Shown: positions 25,732 to 34,904, counted from the stretch's first letter. The stretch: 51,536 bases of DNA from Candidatus Latescibacterota bacterium (GCA_022820485.1 JAJEFJ010000018.1:1-51536); one strand, 5' to 3'. Numbers and translations are program-made. Notes: a model not told the origin generated them from the sequence alone.

Positions 25732-25751
25732 TATTATCTATACACTACGCT

Positions 25752-27236
25752 ATGCTCCAACAACGCATTCCCGACCCCTGTGCCCTCGTCATCTTCGGTG
25801 CCTCGGGCGACCTGACCCGGCGCAAACTGGTGCCGGCCATCTGGCACCTGCATCATCAAGGTCGCCTACCCCAAGCCTTTCACCTAGTGGGCGTTGCCCG
25901 CCGCGCCTGGGACGACGACCTCTTCCGCCAAAAGATGCGCGAATCCCTGGCCGAATTCGTCGGCCCGCTCGACGACAGCGCACGCGATGCCTTTCTCGCC
26001 AAGTTCCACTACGTGCGCGGCGACCCCGGCGACCCGGCGACCTACGCCGCGCTCAAAGCACAGCTCGAAGCTCTCGACCGCGAATGCGGCACCGAGGGCA
26101 ATCGCTGCTTTTACTGCTCGGTGCCGCCGCAGATCTACCGCGACATCGTCGAGCAGCTAGGACGCGCCGACCTTAGCTGCCAACACCGCGACCACCACGG
26201 CTGGTGCCGGATCATCGTCGAAAAGCCCTTCGGCCACAACTACGACTCGGCCCGCGAACTCAACCAAGCCCTGCATTCGGTCTTTGCCGAAGAGCAGATC
26301 TATCGCATCGACCACTACCTCGGCAAGGAGACTGTGCAGAACATTCTCGTCTTTCGCCTCGGCAATTCAATTTTTGAGCCGCTGTGGAACCGGCGCTACG
26401 TCGATCACGTGCAGATCACCGCAGCCGAGAGCGTCGGCGTGGAGCACCGCGCCGGCTACTACGACCAATCGGGTGCCTTGCGCGACATGATCCAAAATCA
26501 CCTCTTGCAAGTTCTCTGCGTCATCGCCATGGAGCCGCCTTCCTCGTTTGACGCCGAGAGCGTGCGCCTCGAAAAGCTCAAGGTACTCAAGGCGATCCGC
26601 CCCATCCGCATCGGCCAAGTTGACCGCTATGCGGTGCGCGGCCAGTACGGACCCGGCGAGGACGAACCGGGCTACCTCCAAGAAAAAGACGTGCCCCCAA
26701 ACTCGCGCACCGAGACCTTCGCCGCCCTCGAATTCACCGTAGATAACTGGCGCTGGCAAGGGGTGCCGTTTTACGTGCGCACGGGCAAGCGCATGGCCAA
26801 GCGCACCAGCACGGTCACCCTGCAATTCCACCAGCCTCCACACCTGATTTTCGCCCAAGCCGACGCCCTATCCCCTAGCACGCTCACCATCCGCATTCAG
26901 CCCGAAGAGGGCATCTCGCTTTCCTTTAACGGCAAAATTCCCGGTCCCGATGTCCACTTAGGCACTGTCAACATGGACTTCAGTTACGCCGATTCGTTTG
27001 GCGGTCGCACGCCCGAAGCCTATGAGACCCTAATCCTCGACTGCCTGCTCGGCGACGCGACGCTCTACTCAGACAGCGATTGGATCGAGCAATCGTGGGC
27101 GCTCCTAACGCCCATCCTCGACGCTTGGCAAGCACCTTCATCGGGCGAGGTGCCCTCTTATCCGCTCGGGGCCGCCGGCCCCGAGGAAGCCAACGACCTG
27201 CTCGGAGAGGCTTGGAGAAAGTGGGCACCCCTGTGA
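25752..27236 (+). CDS. zwf: Glucose-6-phosphate 1-dehydrogenase
   Basis: 494 residues from the ATG at 25752, the usual length. NADP-binding GASGDLTRRKL at 16-26, EKPFGHN at 157-163, and the active-site signature RIDHYLGKE at 185-193 are all intact. It oxidises glucose 6-phosphate to 6-phosphogluconolactone at the entry of the oxidative pentose phosphate and Entner-Doudoroff routes, in the cytoplasm. The in-frame extension upstream to 25668 runs across the leader hairpins and is rejected. The gene runs directly into glk, so glucose phosphorylation and oxidation are made together. Confidence 0.97.
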   Translation: MLQQRIPDPCALVIFGASGDLTRRKLVPAIWHLHHQGRLPQAFHLVGVARRAWDDDLFRQKMRESLAEFVGPLDDSARDAFLAKFHYVRGDPGDPATYAALKAQLEALDRECGTEGNRCFYCSVPPQIYRDIVEQLGRADLSCQHRDHHGWCRIIVEKPFGHNYDSARELNQALHSVFAEEQIYRIDHYLGKETVQNILVFRLGNSIFEPLWNRRYVDHVQITAAESVGVEHRAGYYDQSGALRDMIQNHLLQVLCVIAMEPPSSFDAESVRLEKLKVLKAIRPIRIGQVDRYAVRGQYGPGEDEPGYLQEKDVPPNSRTETFAALEFTVDNWRWQGVPFYVRTGKRMAKRTSTVTLQFHQPPHLIFAQADALSPSTLTIRIQPEEGISLSFNGKIPGPDVHLGTVNMDFSYADSFGGRTPEAYETLILDCLLGDATLYSDSDWIEQSWALLTPILDAWQAPSSGEVPSYPLGAAGPEEANDLLGEAWRKWAPL

Positions 27237-28207
27237 TCATCGCCGGTGATGTCGGCGGCACCAAAACGTACCTCGCCGCTTTCGACCCAACCGCCCAAGG
27301 CTTTGACCCGCTCGTCGAGCGACGCTACCAAACTGCGTCCTACCCCAGCGCTGGTGCACTGCTCAAAGCCTTCGCCGACGAGACGCAGATTGACCCCAGC
27401 CGCACGGTCTTAGGCGTCCCCGGCCCCGTCCATCAGCTTCCCGTCCGCGCCGTCAATCTCCCTTGGCTCATCGACCCTAGCGAAATTTCAGCAGTACTCA
27501 ACAACACCGATGTTCACCTGCTCAACGACCTGCAAGCAACTTCCTATGGCACCTTAGTGTTGGAGCCAGACGACCTGTGTCCGCTCAACGAAGGGCAGCG
27601 CGACCCAAAGGGCAACATCGCCGTCATTGCCGCCGGTACCGGGCTGGGTGAGGGGGGCTTGTGCTGGGCCGAGGGCCGCTACGTAGCAATCGCCTCTGAG
27701 GGCGGCCACGCGACCTTCGGGCCAAGTTCCGCGCTCGAAGTCGAGCTTTGGCGTTTCCTCAACGAGCGCTACGGCCACGTTAGCTGGGAACGGGTGGTCA
27801 CGGGCCAAGGCTTGGCCGCGATCTACGACTTTCTGTGCGAACGGCATCCCGACCGCGCCGACGCTTCTCTGGCCCCCGAGGCAGAACAGCCCGACCGCGC
27901 CGACGCCATCGCTCGCGCCGGCCTCGAAAGCCACTCCGCGCTGGCCGTAGCGGCCCTTGACCTCTTCGCACTCCTCTACGGCCGCGAAGCGGGGAATTTA
28001 GCGCTAAAGTTAATGTCTTCGGGGGGGGTTTTCGTCGGCGGCGGCATTGCGCCCAAGATCCTCGCCAAGCTGCGCGACGGCCGCTTTATGGAGGGCTTTA
28101 TGGACAAAGGCCGCATGAGCGAGCCGCTCGCGGCCATTCCCGTCCACATCGTGCTCAACGACAAGACCGCGCTGCTAGGGGCCGCCTATTGGGGGGCGCA
28201 GTTTTAG
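27233..28207 (+). CDS. glk: Glucokinase (Glk/ROK-like Hsp70-actin fold)
   Basis: About 324 residues. The start is either the GTG at 27233, overlapping the zwf stop as GTGA, or the GTG at 27221 with GGAG just upstream; both keep the phosphate-1 motif GDVGGTKT at the N-terminus. Further blocks: LNDLQATSYG with the catalytic Asp, GTGLGEGGL, EGGHATFGP, VTGQGL and GGVFVGGGIAPK. These match bacterial glucokinase of the E. coli Glk type. It phosphorylates glucose to glucose 6-phosphate with ATP, feeding Zwf encoded immediately upstream. Confidence 0.95.
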   Translation: MIIAGDVGGTKTYLAAFDPTAQGFDPLVERRYQTASYPSAGALLKAFADETQIDPSRTVLGVPGPVHQLPVRAVNLPWLIDPSEISAVLNNTDVHLLNDLQATSYGTLVLEPDDLCPLNEGQRDPKGNIAVIAAGTGLGEGGLCWAEGRYVAIASEGGHATFGPSSALEVELWRFLNERYGHVSWERVVTGQGLAAIYDFLCERHPDRADASLAPEAEQPDRADAIARAGLESHSALAVAALDLFALLYGREAGNLALKLMSSGGVFVGGGIAPKILAKLRDGRFMEGFMDKGRMSEPLAAIPVHIVLNDKTALLGAAYWGAQF

Positions 28208-28215
28208 GCATGGGC

Positions 28216-28491
28216 TTACGAAGGCCAGAATCGCAAAACGATATTGAGCAGAGCTAAACCGGAAGTCATCGCTACAAGCAAAATTTTGACACTACCCTTG
28301 AGTTCGGCAATATCGGCTCTAAGATCACTCTCGACGCGCGCAATATCGGCTTTAAGATCCGTCTCAACCCGAGCAATATCGTCCTTTAAGACCGCTCTTA
28401 GTTCGGCAAGGTCTGCTTTGGAAGCAAGATGATCGTACACGCCTTCAAGCCTTGCTAGACGTTCCTCAACAGTTGGGGGCACAGTGGTCAT
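28216..28491 (-). CDS. Small coiled-coil protein with C-terminal membrane anchor
   Basis: 91 residues with a good ribosome site (AAGGAGAG about 11 nt upstream). Residues 8-65 are a coiled coil built from an 11-residue repeat, D(I/L)(A/K)(R/A)(V/D)..DL.ADIARVES, and residues 70-90 form a hydrophobic segment (ILLVAMTSGLALLNIVL). Resembles small DUF1640-like or hemolysin-XhlA-like tail-anchored coiled-coil proteins, function unknown. It converges on glk with 8 nt between the stops. Confidence 0.75.
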   Translation of the reverse strand: MTTVPPTVEERLARLEGVYDHLASKADLAELRAVLKDDIARVETDLKADIARVESDLRADIAELKGSVKILLVAMTSGLALLNIVLRFWPS

Positions 28492-28580
28492 AATCGTCGT
28501 TGCTCTCCTTTCGTTCGGGTTTGGGGTGTACTGTGAACATATAGGACAAGGTAGAGCAGCGTCAACAAAAAATCTACTTT

Positions 28581-28609
28581 TTGTTCATAATCTGAAATCG
28601 CCGTAAAAT
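28581..28609 (+). promoter_or_regulatory. Candidate promoter for the dockerin/PD40 protein
   Basis: TTGTTC (28581-28586), 17-nt spacer, TAAAAT (28604-28609; five of six matches to TATAAT). It lies in the AT-rich gap before the gene at 28658, whose AAGGAG ribosome site is clear. Confidence 0.4.
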
Positions 28610-28657
28610 AAAGCGGTTACGGTTCAACTTTTCCCTACATCTCAAGGAGTCTCAATA

Positions 28658-30484
28658 ATGCAAAAAGCATCTATCGTCGCATTTGCCGCGCTGGTGTTGG
28701 CGACCTATGGGGGCACCGAGCTGCTGGTGGAGGGGCGGGTTCGCCTTGCTTCCGGTGAAGCGGCAGTAGCCGCGCAGGTGATGGTTTTCGATTTGACGAA
28801 TCTGCAGCGCGGTCCGGTGGCACAGGCGACGACCGATGCGGACGGGCATTTCGCGCTGCCGCTGGCGTCGTTGGACGGCCAAGCCCTGCCACAGGGGTTT
28901 GCGCTGGGACAGAATTATCCCAATCCGTTCAATCCTTCCACCGTCATTCCGTATCAGTTACCCACGGCAGCACATGCGCGGCTAGAAGTGTTTAACATGT
29001 TGGGGCAGCGGATAGAGACGCTGGTGGATGGGGAGCGACCAGCCGGTGTTCACACGGCGATGTGGGATGCAACCGATGCGGCGGGTCAGGCCGTGGCGGC
29101 AGGCGTGTATATCTACCGGCTGCACAGCGCAGGGGTGGAGTTGACGCGGCGGATGGTGCTCGTTGACGGGCAGGCCGGGACGGCGGGGACTGGTCTTCCG
29201 GTATCGGTCGGCGAGGCTCTCGGATCGGCGGTTGATGCGACCTCCGAACCGGCGGAGCGGACCTATGGCCTCGTCGTTTCGGGTGTGGGCGTGGTCCCCT
29301 ACGTGGATGCGACCTTTGAGGTGCGGGCGGGGATGGCTCCGGTGGAGTTCGTGGTTGAATCCGTAGAGGAACTGCCGAGGGGCAAGGCGTTGACCTGCGG
29401 CATTTTGGGCGATGTGAACAACGACGGGCAGGTTGACTTGGCCGACGCGCTACTGGTGGTGGTGTTCAACCTTGATCCGTCTATTACGGCTCCGAACAAC
29501 GGCAATATCGGCTTGGGCGACGTCACCGACGATGGGACTGTCAATTTGGTCGACTTACTGGCGATTATGACGTATATCACGAATCCGTTGGATGCATTCC
29601 TGCCAACGGGAATCGGACAAGCAGCAACGAGAGTGAACTGGGTGGCTGGGCCGATACGCCAGCTAACCAACGATGCTGGAGTTTCTATCGGTTCAAACGT
29701 TTGGTCGCCCAGCGGATTATATATCTATTTCGATGGTGAGATTGACGACGATCAGGGTGTTTACCTAGTGTCAGCGGACGGCTCTTGGGTGGGCCGGTCG
29801 AGCATCTTCAGGGATGATGACGACCTGCATCCCGCTTGGTCGCCCGACGGAACGCAGATCGCCTTTACGTCTTATCGTGCCGACAATTGGGACATTTATG
29901 TGATGGACGCCGACGGGTCTAACCTGCGCCGGCTGACCAACAACGACGCTTCCGACGGCAAGCCCACTTGGTCGCCCGACGGAACGCAGATCGCCTTTGA
30001 GTCTAATCGTGCCGGCAATTGGGACATTTATGTGATGGACGCCGATGGCGAAGACGAATATCTGCGCAGACTGACCAACAACGACGCTTCCGACGCCAAT
30101 CCCACTTGGTCGCCCGATGGACAAAAAATAGCCTTTCAGTCTAATCGTGCCGACGATTGGGACATTTATGTGATGGACGCCGACGGGTCTAACCTGCGCT
30201 TCTTGGCCTACACTAGTAATTACGAGGGTTTTCCCACTTGGTCGCCCGACGGAACGCAGATCGCCTTTGTGTCTAACCGCGGCAGCGACGATTGGGCCGA
30301 TAGGTACATTTACGTGATGGACGCGGATGGGTCTAACCCACGCCGGCTGACCAACAACAGCGACTACGACCATTCTCCCGCTTGGTCGCCCGACGGACAA
30401 AAAATAGCCTTTGTGTCTCGGCGCGCCGGCAATGACGACAATCTTGACGTTTACGTGATGGAACTCCTCGGAAGCTGTGAGTAA
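28658..30484 (+). CDS. Secreted protein: NPFNPST module, dockerin, six-bladed PD40 propeller
   Basis: 608 residues. Order: signal peptide (about 1-18); carboxypeptidase-regulatory-like segment; FlgD-like module with NYPNPFNPST (about 88-97) and GVYIYR; a second beta domain; a dockerin-like pair of Ca-binding loops (DVNNDGQVDLADALL and DVTDDGTVNLVDLL, about 252-310); then six PD40/TolB-type blades with WSPDGTQIAF and NWDIYVMDADG. Dockerins bind cohesins in multi-protein assemblies, and PD40 propellers bind proteins or ligands. No catalytic domain. About two thirds of the first 230 residues match the LRR protein at 1-2146 by eye, so one N-terminal cassette carries two different payloads. Ends before a strong palindrome. 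Confidence 0.9.
   Translation: MQKASIVAFAALVLATYGGTELLVEGRVRLASGEAAVAAQVMVFDLTNLQRGPVAQATTDADGHFALPLASLDGQALPQGFALGQNYPNPFNPSTVIPYQLPTAAHARLEVFNMLGQRIETLVDGERPAGVHTAMWDATDAAGQAVAAGVYIYRLHSAGVELTRRMVLVDGQAGTAGTGLPVSVGEALGSAVDATSEPAERTYGLVVSGVGVVPYVDATFEVRAGMAPVEFVVESVEELPRGKALTCGILGDVNNDGQVDLADALLVVVFNLDPSITAPNNGNIGLGDVTDDGTVNLVDLLAIMTYITNPLDAFLPTGIGQAATRVNWVAGPIRQLTNDAGVSIGSNVWSPSGLYIYFDGEIDDDQGVYLVSADGSWVGRSSIFRDDDDLHPAWSPDGTQIAFTSYRADNWDIYVMDADGSNLRRLTNNDASDGKPTWSPDGTQIAFESNRAGNWDIYVMDADGEDEYLRRLTNNDASDANPTWSPDGQKIAFQSNRADDWDIYVMDADGSNLRFLAYTSNYEGFPTWSPDGTQIAFVSNRGSDDWADRYIYVMDADGSNPRRLTNNSDYDHSPAWSPDGQKIAFVSRRAGNDDNLDVYVMELLGSCE
29697..30477 (+). repeat. In-frame tandem repeats encoding six PD40 blades
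   Basis: The string TGGTCGCCC recurs at 29702, 29837, 29969, 30107, 30239 and 30383, spaced 132-144 bp, always a multiple of three. Inner copies are nearly identical over long parts. Recent internal amplification of propeller blades is likely. Confidence 0.85.
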
Positions 30485-30612
30485 GGCAGCACGGATAGGG
30501 TGGTTGGCTGGCAGTCAGTCTGCGTCGCCCGCAACATTTTGTGCCCATCGTCGGACCGATTCGTTCCCGGCTCTGATGCTGAGCCGAAAAAAATCCGCGT
30601 CGTCCTCTATAC

Positions 30613-30654
30613 CAACAAGCCCCGCCGAGCAAAGGGTCTCGGCGGGGCTTGTTG
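30613..30654. terminator. Long perfect palindrome, probable bidirectional terminator
   Basis: CAACAAGCCCCGCCGAG (30613-30629) pairs perfectly with 30638-30654 over 17 bp around an 8-nt loop. It lies between convergent genes ending at 30484 and 30686. The T-tract is weak (CATTATTTTA on the plus side), but the stem is exceptionally strong. Confidence 0.72.
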
Positions 30655-30685
30655 CATTATTTTAGCTCGTGATCGGAGCGCAGGT

Positions 30686-31885
30686 TTAGCCGAGCAATTC
30701 CCTCAGCCGTCGCCCAATCTGCTCCGGCTCGCCTTCCTTGAGGCACATCGGCCCAAAAATCACCACACCCTCGTAAACATCTGTCGGGTTAGCGGCGATC
30801 TGCGGCCGCCCTTCCTGTAGCGCCTTGACCAGTTCCAGCGCCGTCGTGCCCGCGGCTTCCTCGTCGAGCACCAGCCGCGCGGTCGGAATCTCAGAGCGCT
30901 TGCGGTCGGCTACCACCGCAATCTCGGCGTGTCGCAGCACTCCACACGCAGCGACCAGTTCCTCCATCAGCGCAGACCAGCGCTGCCGCCGCGCCGCTGG
31001 ATCCTCGGCCACAAAAAGGCGCAGCGCCTTCACCAAACCCGCGATCTCTTCTTTGCCGACCTTGCAGGGCCGCCCAATACCGTGCTGCGGGGCACCGGGT
31101 AGCTGCGACTTGTTGATCAAACTCGCCGGCGGCTCCCACAGCTCAGGCATCACGTCGAGATCCTGGTGTTGCAACGCGGCCGCAGCGATCAAATCCCGCC
31201 GACCGCACAAAATCCCCGAAGCCTGCGGTCCGCCGATGGCCTTGCCGCCGCTAAAGGCGACCAAATCGGCTCCAGCGGCAATGAAGCGCTGCAAATTGCT
31301 CGCTGGCGGCAACTGTCCCGCCGCATCTACAATCACCGGCACACCGCCCTTGTGCGCCGCACCCACCACCTCTTCCAGCGACGGCTGCGTGTGCGCGTAC
31401 GCCACGTACGCGATCGCCGCCGTCCGCTCGCTGATCGCCGCCTCGATCTCCCACCCTTCTGCATCGCGTATTCCCGCCCCAGAAAAGCGGTCGGCAATCC
31501 CCACCTCCACCAACTCAATTCCCACCGAACGCACCGCGTGGTCGTAGAAATTCCGGTGGCTGCGCGCCATAATCACTTCGTTCTTCATCCCGGACGTATC
31601 CGGCAAGCGGTTCATCTTCCCCGGATCCAACCCGGTCACACAAGCGGCCGTCCCCAGCAACAAGCCCGCTGCCGCGCCACTCGTCACGTACCCAGCCTCC
31701 GCACCAGTGATCTCGGCGATAATCTCCCCAGCTCGCGCCTGCATCTGCGCTATATCCACGCAGCGCTCCGAAGCCTGCCGCATGGCCTCGGCCACCTCCG
31801 GGTGCATGATCGACCCGCTCAATCGCGTCGCCGGTCCCACGGCGTTGATAATGGGATCGATGCCCAATTCTCGATATATGTCCAT
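30686..31885 (-). CDS. SelA-like PLP enzyme (DgaE-type ammonia-lyase family)
   Basis: 399 residues, fold-type I PLP protein of the SelA/D-glucosaminate-6-phosphate ammonia-lyase (DgaE) family. INAVGPATRLSG near the N-terminus, YVTSGAAAGLLLG, VDAAGQLPP and the PLP lysine K215 in FSGGKAIGGPQASG are characteristic. No selenium-related genes are nearby and the protein is shorter than typical SelA, so a catabolic lyase acting on an amino-sugar acid or hydroxy-amino acid is more likely than selenocysteine synthase. It begins 2 nt after the stop of glyA, so the two are surely co-transcribed; together they could channel an amino acid. Substrate undetermined. Confidence 0.83.
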   Translation of the reverse strand: MDIYRELGIDPIINAVGPATRLSGSIMHPEVAEAMRQASERCVDIAQMQARAGEIIAEITGAEAGYVTSGAAAGLLLGTAACVTGLDPGKMNRLPDTSGMKNEVIMARSHRNFYDHAVRSVGIELVEVGIADRFSGAGIRDAEGWEIEAAISERTAAIAYVAYAHTQPSLEEVVGAAHKGGVPVIVDAAGQLPPASNLQRFIAAGADLVAFSGGKAIGGPQASGILCGRRDLIAAAALQHQDLDVMPELWEPPASLINKSQLPGAPQHGIGRPCKVGKEEIAGLVKALRLFVAEDPAARRQRWSALMEELVAACGVLRHAEIAVVADRKRSEIPTARLVLDEEAAGTTALELVKALQEGRPQIAANPTDVYEGVVIFGPMCLKEGEPEQIGRRLRELLG

Positions 31886-31887
31886 GT

Positions 31888-33207
31888 TTAGAGCGGCCTT
31901 CCCCCGCCATCGTATAGTAAGCCGGGTGCCGGAAAGCGAGCGCAGAGTGCCCGCACCTCAGCCGCTACCTCGGCGTACTCCGCTTTCCGGTCGTCGAGTT
32001 CCAGCGCTTTATTGGCCCGGACCTGAGCCACCCGATCCATCCACTCGGCCAACTGCCTCATCTCCTCGGCACCAAAGCCCCGGCTGGTAATCGCCGGCGT
32101 GCCAATGCGGATGCCGCTGGGCTTGCGCGCCGGCCGCGGATCAAAGGGCACGCGATTGAAATTGCAGACGATACCCGATGCGTCCAGCGCCTTGGCCATC
32201 GCATAACCAGTAACGCCTTTATTGGTCATGTCCATGAGAATCAGGTGATTGTCGGTGCCGCCCGAGCTGAGGGCAAAACCGCGCGCCGACAGCGCAGCGG
32301 CCAAAGTCTGAGCGTTGGCGACGATCTGCTGGGCGTACAGCTCAAACTCATCGCTCATCGCCTCTTTGAGCGCCACGGCAATCGCCGCGGTGGTACTGTT
32401 GTGCGGCCCACCCTGCAAGCCCGGGAACACCGCCTTATCAATGGCATCGGCGTACTCCGCCCGGCATAAAATCATCCCGCCGCGCGGCCCCCGCAGCGAC
32501 TTGTGCGTAGTCGTAGTTACCACATCTACGTGCGGCACAGGGCTGGGATGCACCCCGGCGGCCACCAACCCGGCAATATGCGCGATGTCGGCGACCACGA
32601 TGGCTCCCACCGAATGCCCAATCTCGGCAAAGCGCACAAAGTCAACGATGCGCGGATAGGCCGTGCCCCCGCAGAAGAGCAGCTTGGGCCGGTGCTTTTT
32701 GGCCAGTGCTTCGACTTGGTCAAAGTCGATTTCGCCCGAGTCTCGGCACACCCCGTATTGCACGGACTTGTAGTGCATCCCCGAGATGCTGACTCGGTCG
32801 CCGTGCGTCAGATGACCTCCGTGCGCCAGCGCCAAGCCCATGACCGTATCGCCCGGCGCACACAGGCCGACGTACACGGCCTGATTGGCCGGCGAGCCCG
32901 AATAGGGCTGCACATTGACGTGCTCGGCCCCAAAAACCCCCTTGGCGCGCTCGACGCACAGCCGCTCGATCTTGTCGATTTCTCGCTGGCCTTCGTAGTA
33001 GCGCGCGCCTGCGTACCCTTCGGAGTACTTATTCGTCAGAATGGAACCGCTGGCTTCGAGTACGGCTTGACTGGCGTAATTTTCAGATGGGATCAGGCGA
33101 ATTTTGTTGTGCTGACGCCTGTTTTCAGCGCGAATGATGGCCTCGACTTCCGGGTCCACTGCCGCCAGCGTCCCCGCAATCTCGGGCCGCACCACCACTG
33201 CCTCCAT
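31888..33207 (-). CDS. glyA: Serine hydroxymethyltransferase
   Basis: 439 residues from the ATG at 33207, chosen for its GGGGAGG ribosome site; the frame is open 35 codons further upstream but that part overlaps the divergent xylB start and has no homology. Blocks LIPSENYAS, NKYSEGYAGARYY, VNVQPYSGSPAN and the PLP lysine K236 in TTTTHKSLRGPRGG are intact. It interconverts serine plus tetrahydrofolate and glycine plus methylene-tetrahydrofolate in the cytoplasm. Its 3' neighbour, a SelA-like lyase, is 2 nt away. Divergent from xylB with 73 nt between starts. Confidence 0.97.
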   Translation of the reverse strand: MEAVVVRPEIAGTLAAVDPEVEAIIRAENRRQHNKIRLIPSENYASQAVLEASGSILTNKYSEGYAGARYYEGQREIDKIERLCVERAKGVFGAEHVNVQPYSGSPANQAVYVGLCAPGDTVMGLALAHGGHLTHGDRVSISGMHYKSVQYGVCRDSGEIDFDQVEALAKKHRPKLLFCGGTAYPRIVDFVRFAEIGHSVGAIVVADIAHIAGLVAAGVHPSPVPHVDVVTTTTHKSLRGPRGGMILCRAEYADAIDKAVFPGLQGGPHNSTTAAIAVALKEAMSDEFELYAQQIVANAQTLAAALSARGFALSSGGTDNHLILMDMTNKGVTGYAMAKALDASGIVCNFNRVPFDPRPARKPSGIRIGTPAITSRGFGAEEMRQLAEWMDRVAQVRANKALELDDRKAEYAEVAAEVRALCARFPAPGLLYDGGGRPL

Positions 33208-33280
33208 TGGTTTTGTCCTCCCCAGCGCGTTTGTTAATTTTGGTGCAAATAGCTCACAAAAATTACAGTGGAGCATTTCT

Positions 33281-34849
33281 ATGAGCAAGTATCTGGGCAT
33301 CGACGCTAGCACTCAGTCCATCACCGGCCTGATCATCGACGCAGAGCAGCGCGCCATCGTCGCCGAAGCGTCCATCAACTTCGACGAGCACTTCAAAACC
33401 ACGTATGGAGTCGTCAACGGCGTCCTCGACCTCGGCGACGGCGTGGTCCACAGTATGCCCCTGATGTGGGCCGAAGCGCTGGACCTGCTCCTGCAAACGC
33501 TCGCCGACCAAGGCCACGATCTCGGCGCAGTGCGGGCAGTCTCCGGCAGCGGCCAGCAGCACGGCACCGTCTATCTCAACGCCAATGCCGCTAGCGCCTT
33601 GGCAAACCTTTCACCGACCCAGCCGCTCAAAGACCAGCTAGCCGCCATCTTCGCCCGCCCAACTTCTCCCATCTGGATGGACACTTCCACGACCGTTCAG
33701 TGCGCCGAGATTGAAGCGGGCGTCGGCGGACGCGATGCACTCCTCGCGCTCACGGGCAACGCGGCCTTTGAGCGCTTCAGCGGGCCGCAGATCCGCAAGT
33801 TTTACCAGACCGAACCCGACGCTTACGCCGACACCACGTACATCGGCTTGGTCAGCTCCTACGTCGCCAGCCTGCTCGCGGGTCGGCTCGTCGGCGTTGA
33901 CCCCGGCGACGGCAGCGGCACCAACATGATGGACATTGCCGCGCGCCAGTGGAGCGCGCGCACACTCGACGCTACGGCTCCCGGCCTAGCCGCCAAACTC
34001 CTGCCCATCGCCCCCTCCAGTCAGCCCGTCGGCTCCATCAGCCCTTATTACGTGGGTCGCTACGGCTTTGCCGACGACTGCCTCGTGTTGCCCTTTTCCG
34101 GCGACAATCCGTGCAGCCTCATCGGCCTCGGCCTCGTCGCTCCGGGCCAAGTCGCCCTGAGCTTGGGCACCTCGGACACCCTGTTTGCCTGCATGGACCA
34201 GCCGCGCACTTCCGCAGCCGGCGAGGGCGCGGTTTTTGCCTCTCCCGACGGCACGCACTACATGGCCCTGACTTGCTATCTCAACGGCAGCTTGGCCCGC
34301 GAGGCCGTGCGCGACCAATACGGTATGAATTGGGATCAGTTCACCAGCGCCCTACGCACCACGCCCCCAGGCAACAACGGCGCTCTGATGCTCCCTTACT
34401 TCGCGCCAGAAATCGTCCCCAAAGTCCCCGTGGCCAACGTCGTTCGCCAAAACCTCGACCCTGCCGACGCGCCAGCCAATGTCCGCGCCGTCATCGAAGC
34501 CCAATTCCTTTCCTCGCGCATCCACGCGCGTTGGATGGGCGTGGACATCTCCTCGCTCTACGTCACCGGCGGCGCATCGGCCAACGCCGAAATCCTGCGC
34601 GTCTTCGCCAATGTCCACAACTGCCCGGTCCACCGCTTCGAGACAACCAATTCAGCAGCCCTAGGCGCGGCCTTGCGCGCCGCCCACGCTCACCAATCCT
34701 CAGCCGACCATGCGCCTTCGTGGACGGAAGTCGTCGAGCCATTTGCGCAACCGGTAGCCGGATCGACCATCGAACCGGAGCCGAGAGCCGTCGCCGCGTA
34801 CGACGGAATCATCGGCCAGTACGCCGCCCTAGAACAAGAGCACACTTAG
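33281..34849 (+). CDS. xylB: Xylulokinase-type FGGY carbohydrate kinase
   Basis: 522 residues from the ATG at 33281 (GGAG 8 nt upstream). YLGIDASTQS is the N-terminal phosphate motif, SGSGQQHGTVY carries the sugar-binding residues, PIWMDTST, RFSGPQIRKF, LSLGTSDT and VTGGASAN follow in FGGY order. The longer form with FSGPQI resembles the eukaryote-type xylulokinases more than the 480-residue E. coli type. It phosphorylates D-xylulose, or a related ketose, to feed the pentose phosphate pathway. The upstream open frame belongs to antisense of glyA and is not part of the gene. No xylose isomerase is adjacent. Confidence 0.88.
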   Translation: MSKYLGIDASTQSITGLIIDAEQRAIVAEASINFDEHFKTTYGVVNGVLDLGDGVVHSMPLMWAEALDLLLQTLADQGHDLGAVRAVSGSGQQHGTVYLNANAASALANLSPTQPLKDQLAAIFARPTSPIWMDTSTTVQCAEIEAGVGGRDALLALTGNAAFERFSGPQIRKFYQTEPDAYADTTYIGLVSSYVASLLAGRLVGVDPGDGSGTNMMDIAARQWSARTLDATAPGLAAKLLPIAPSSQPVGSISPYYVGRYGFADDCLVLPFSGDNPCSLIGLGLVAPGQVALSLGTSDTLFACMDQPRTSAAGEGAVFASPDGTHYMALTCYLNGSLAREAVRDQYGMNWDQFTSALRTTPPGNNGALMLPYFAPEIVPKVPVANVVRQNLDPADAPANVRAVIEAQFLSSRIHARWMGVDISSLYVTGGASANAEILRVFANVHNCPVHRFETTNSAALGAALRAAHAHQSSADHAPSWTEVVEPFAQPVAGSTIEPEPRAVAAYDGIIGQYAALEQEHT

Positions 34850-34877
34850 GGCACAGTACGACACAAAAAATATCGAG

Positions 34878-34904
34878 TTAGATGCTAGCTCCGTTGGCAT
34901 CTAA
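34878..34904. other. Hairpin after xylB
   Basis: TTAGATGC and GCATCTAA form an 8-bp perfect stem with an 11-nt loop, 28 nt after the xylB stop. No T-tract follows. It may end or protect the xylB mRNA. Confidence 0.35.

Noticed and set aside
29697..30477. Regular repeats considered as a CRISPR array.
   Set aside because: Period of 132-144 bp in frame, no unique spacers, and the repeats encode PD40 blades. The 66-bp LRR repeats are likewise coding. No CRISPR or cas gene was seen.
30686..31885. Selenocysteine synthase (selA).
   Set aside because: The protein is shorter than typical SelA, no selB, selD or tRNA-Sec is nearby, and the text fits the DgaE-like branch better.
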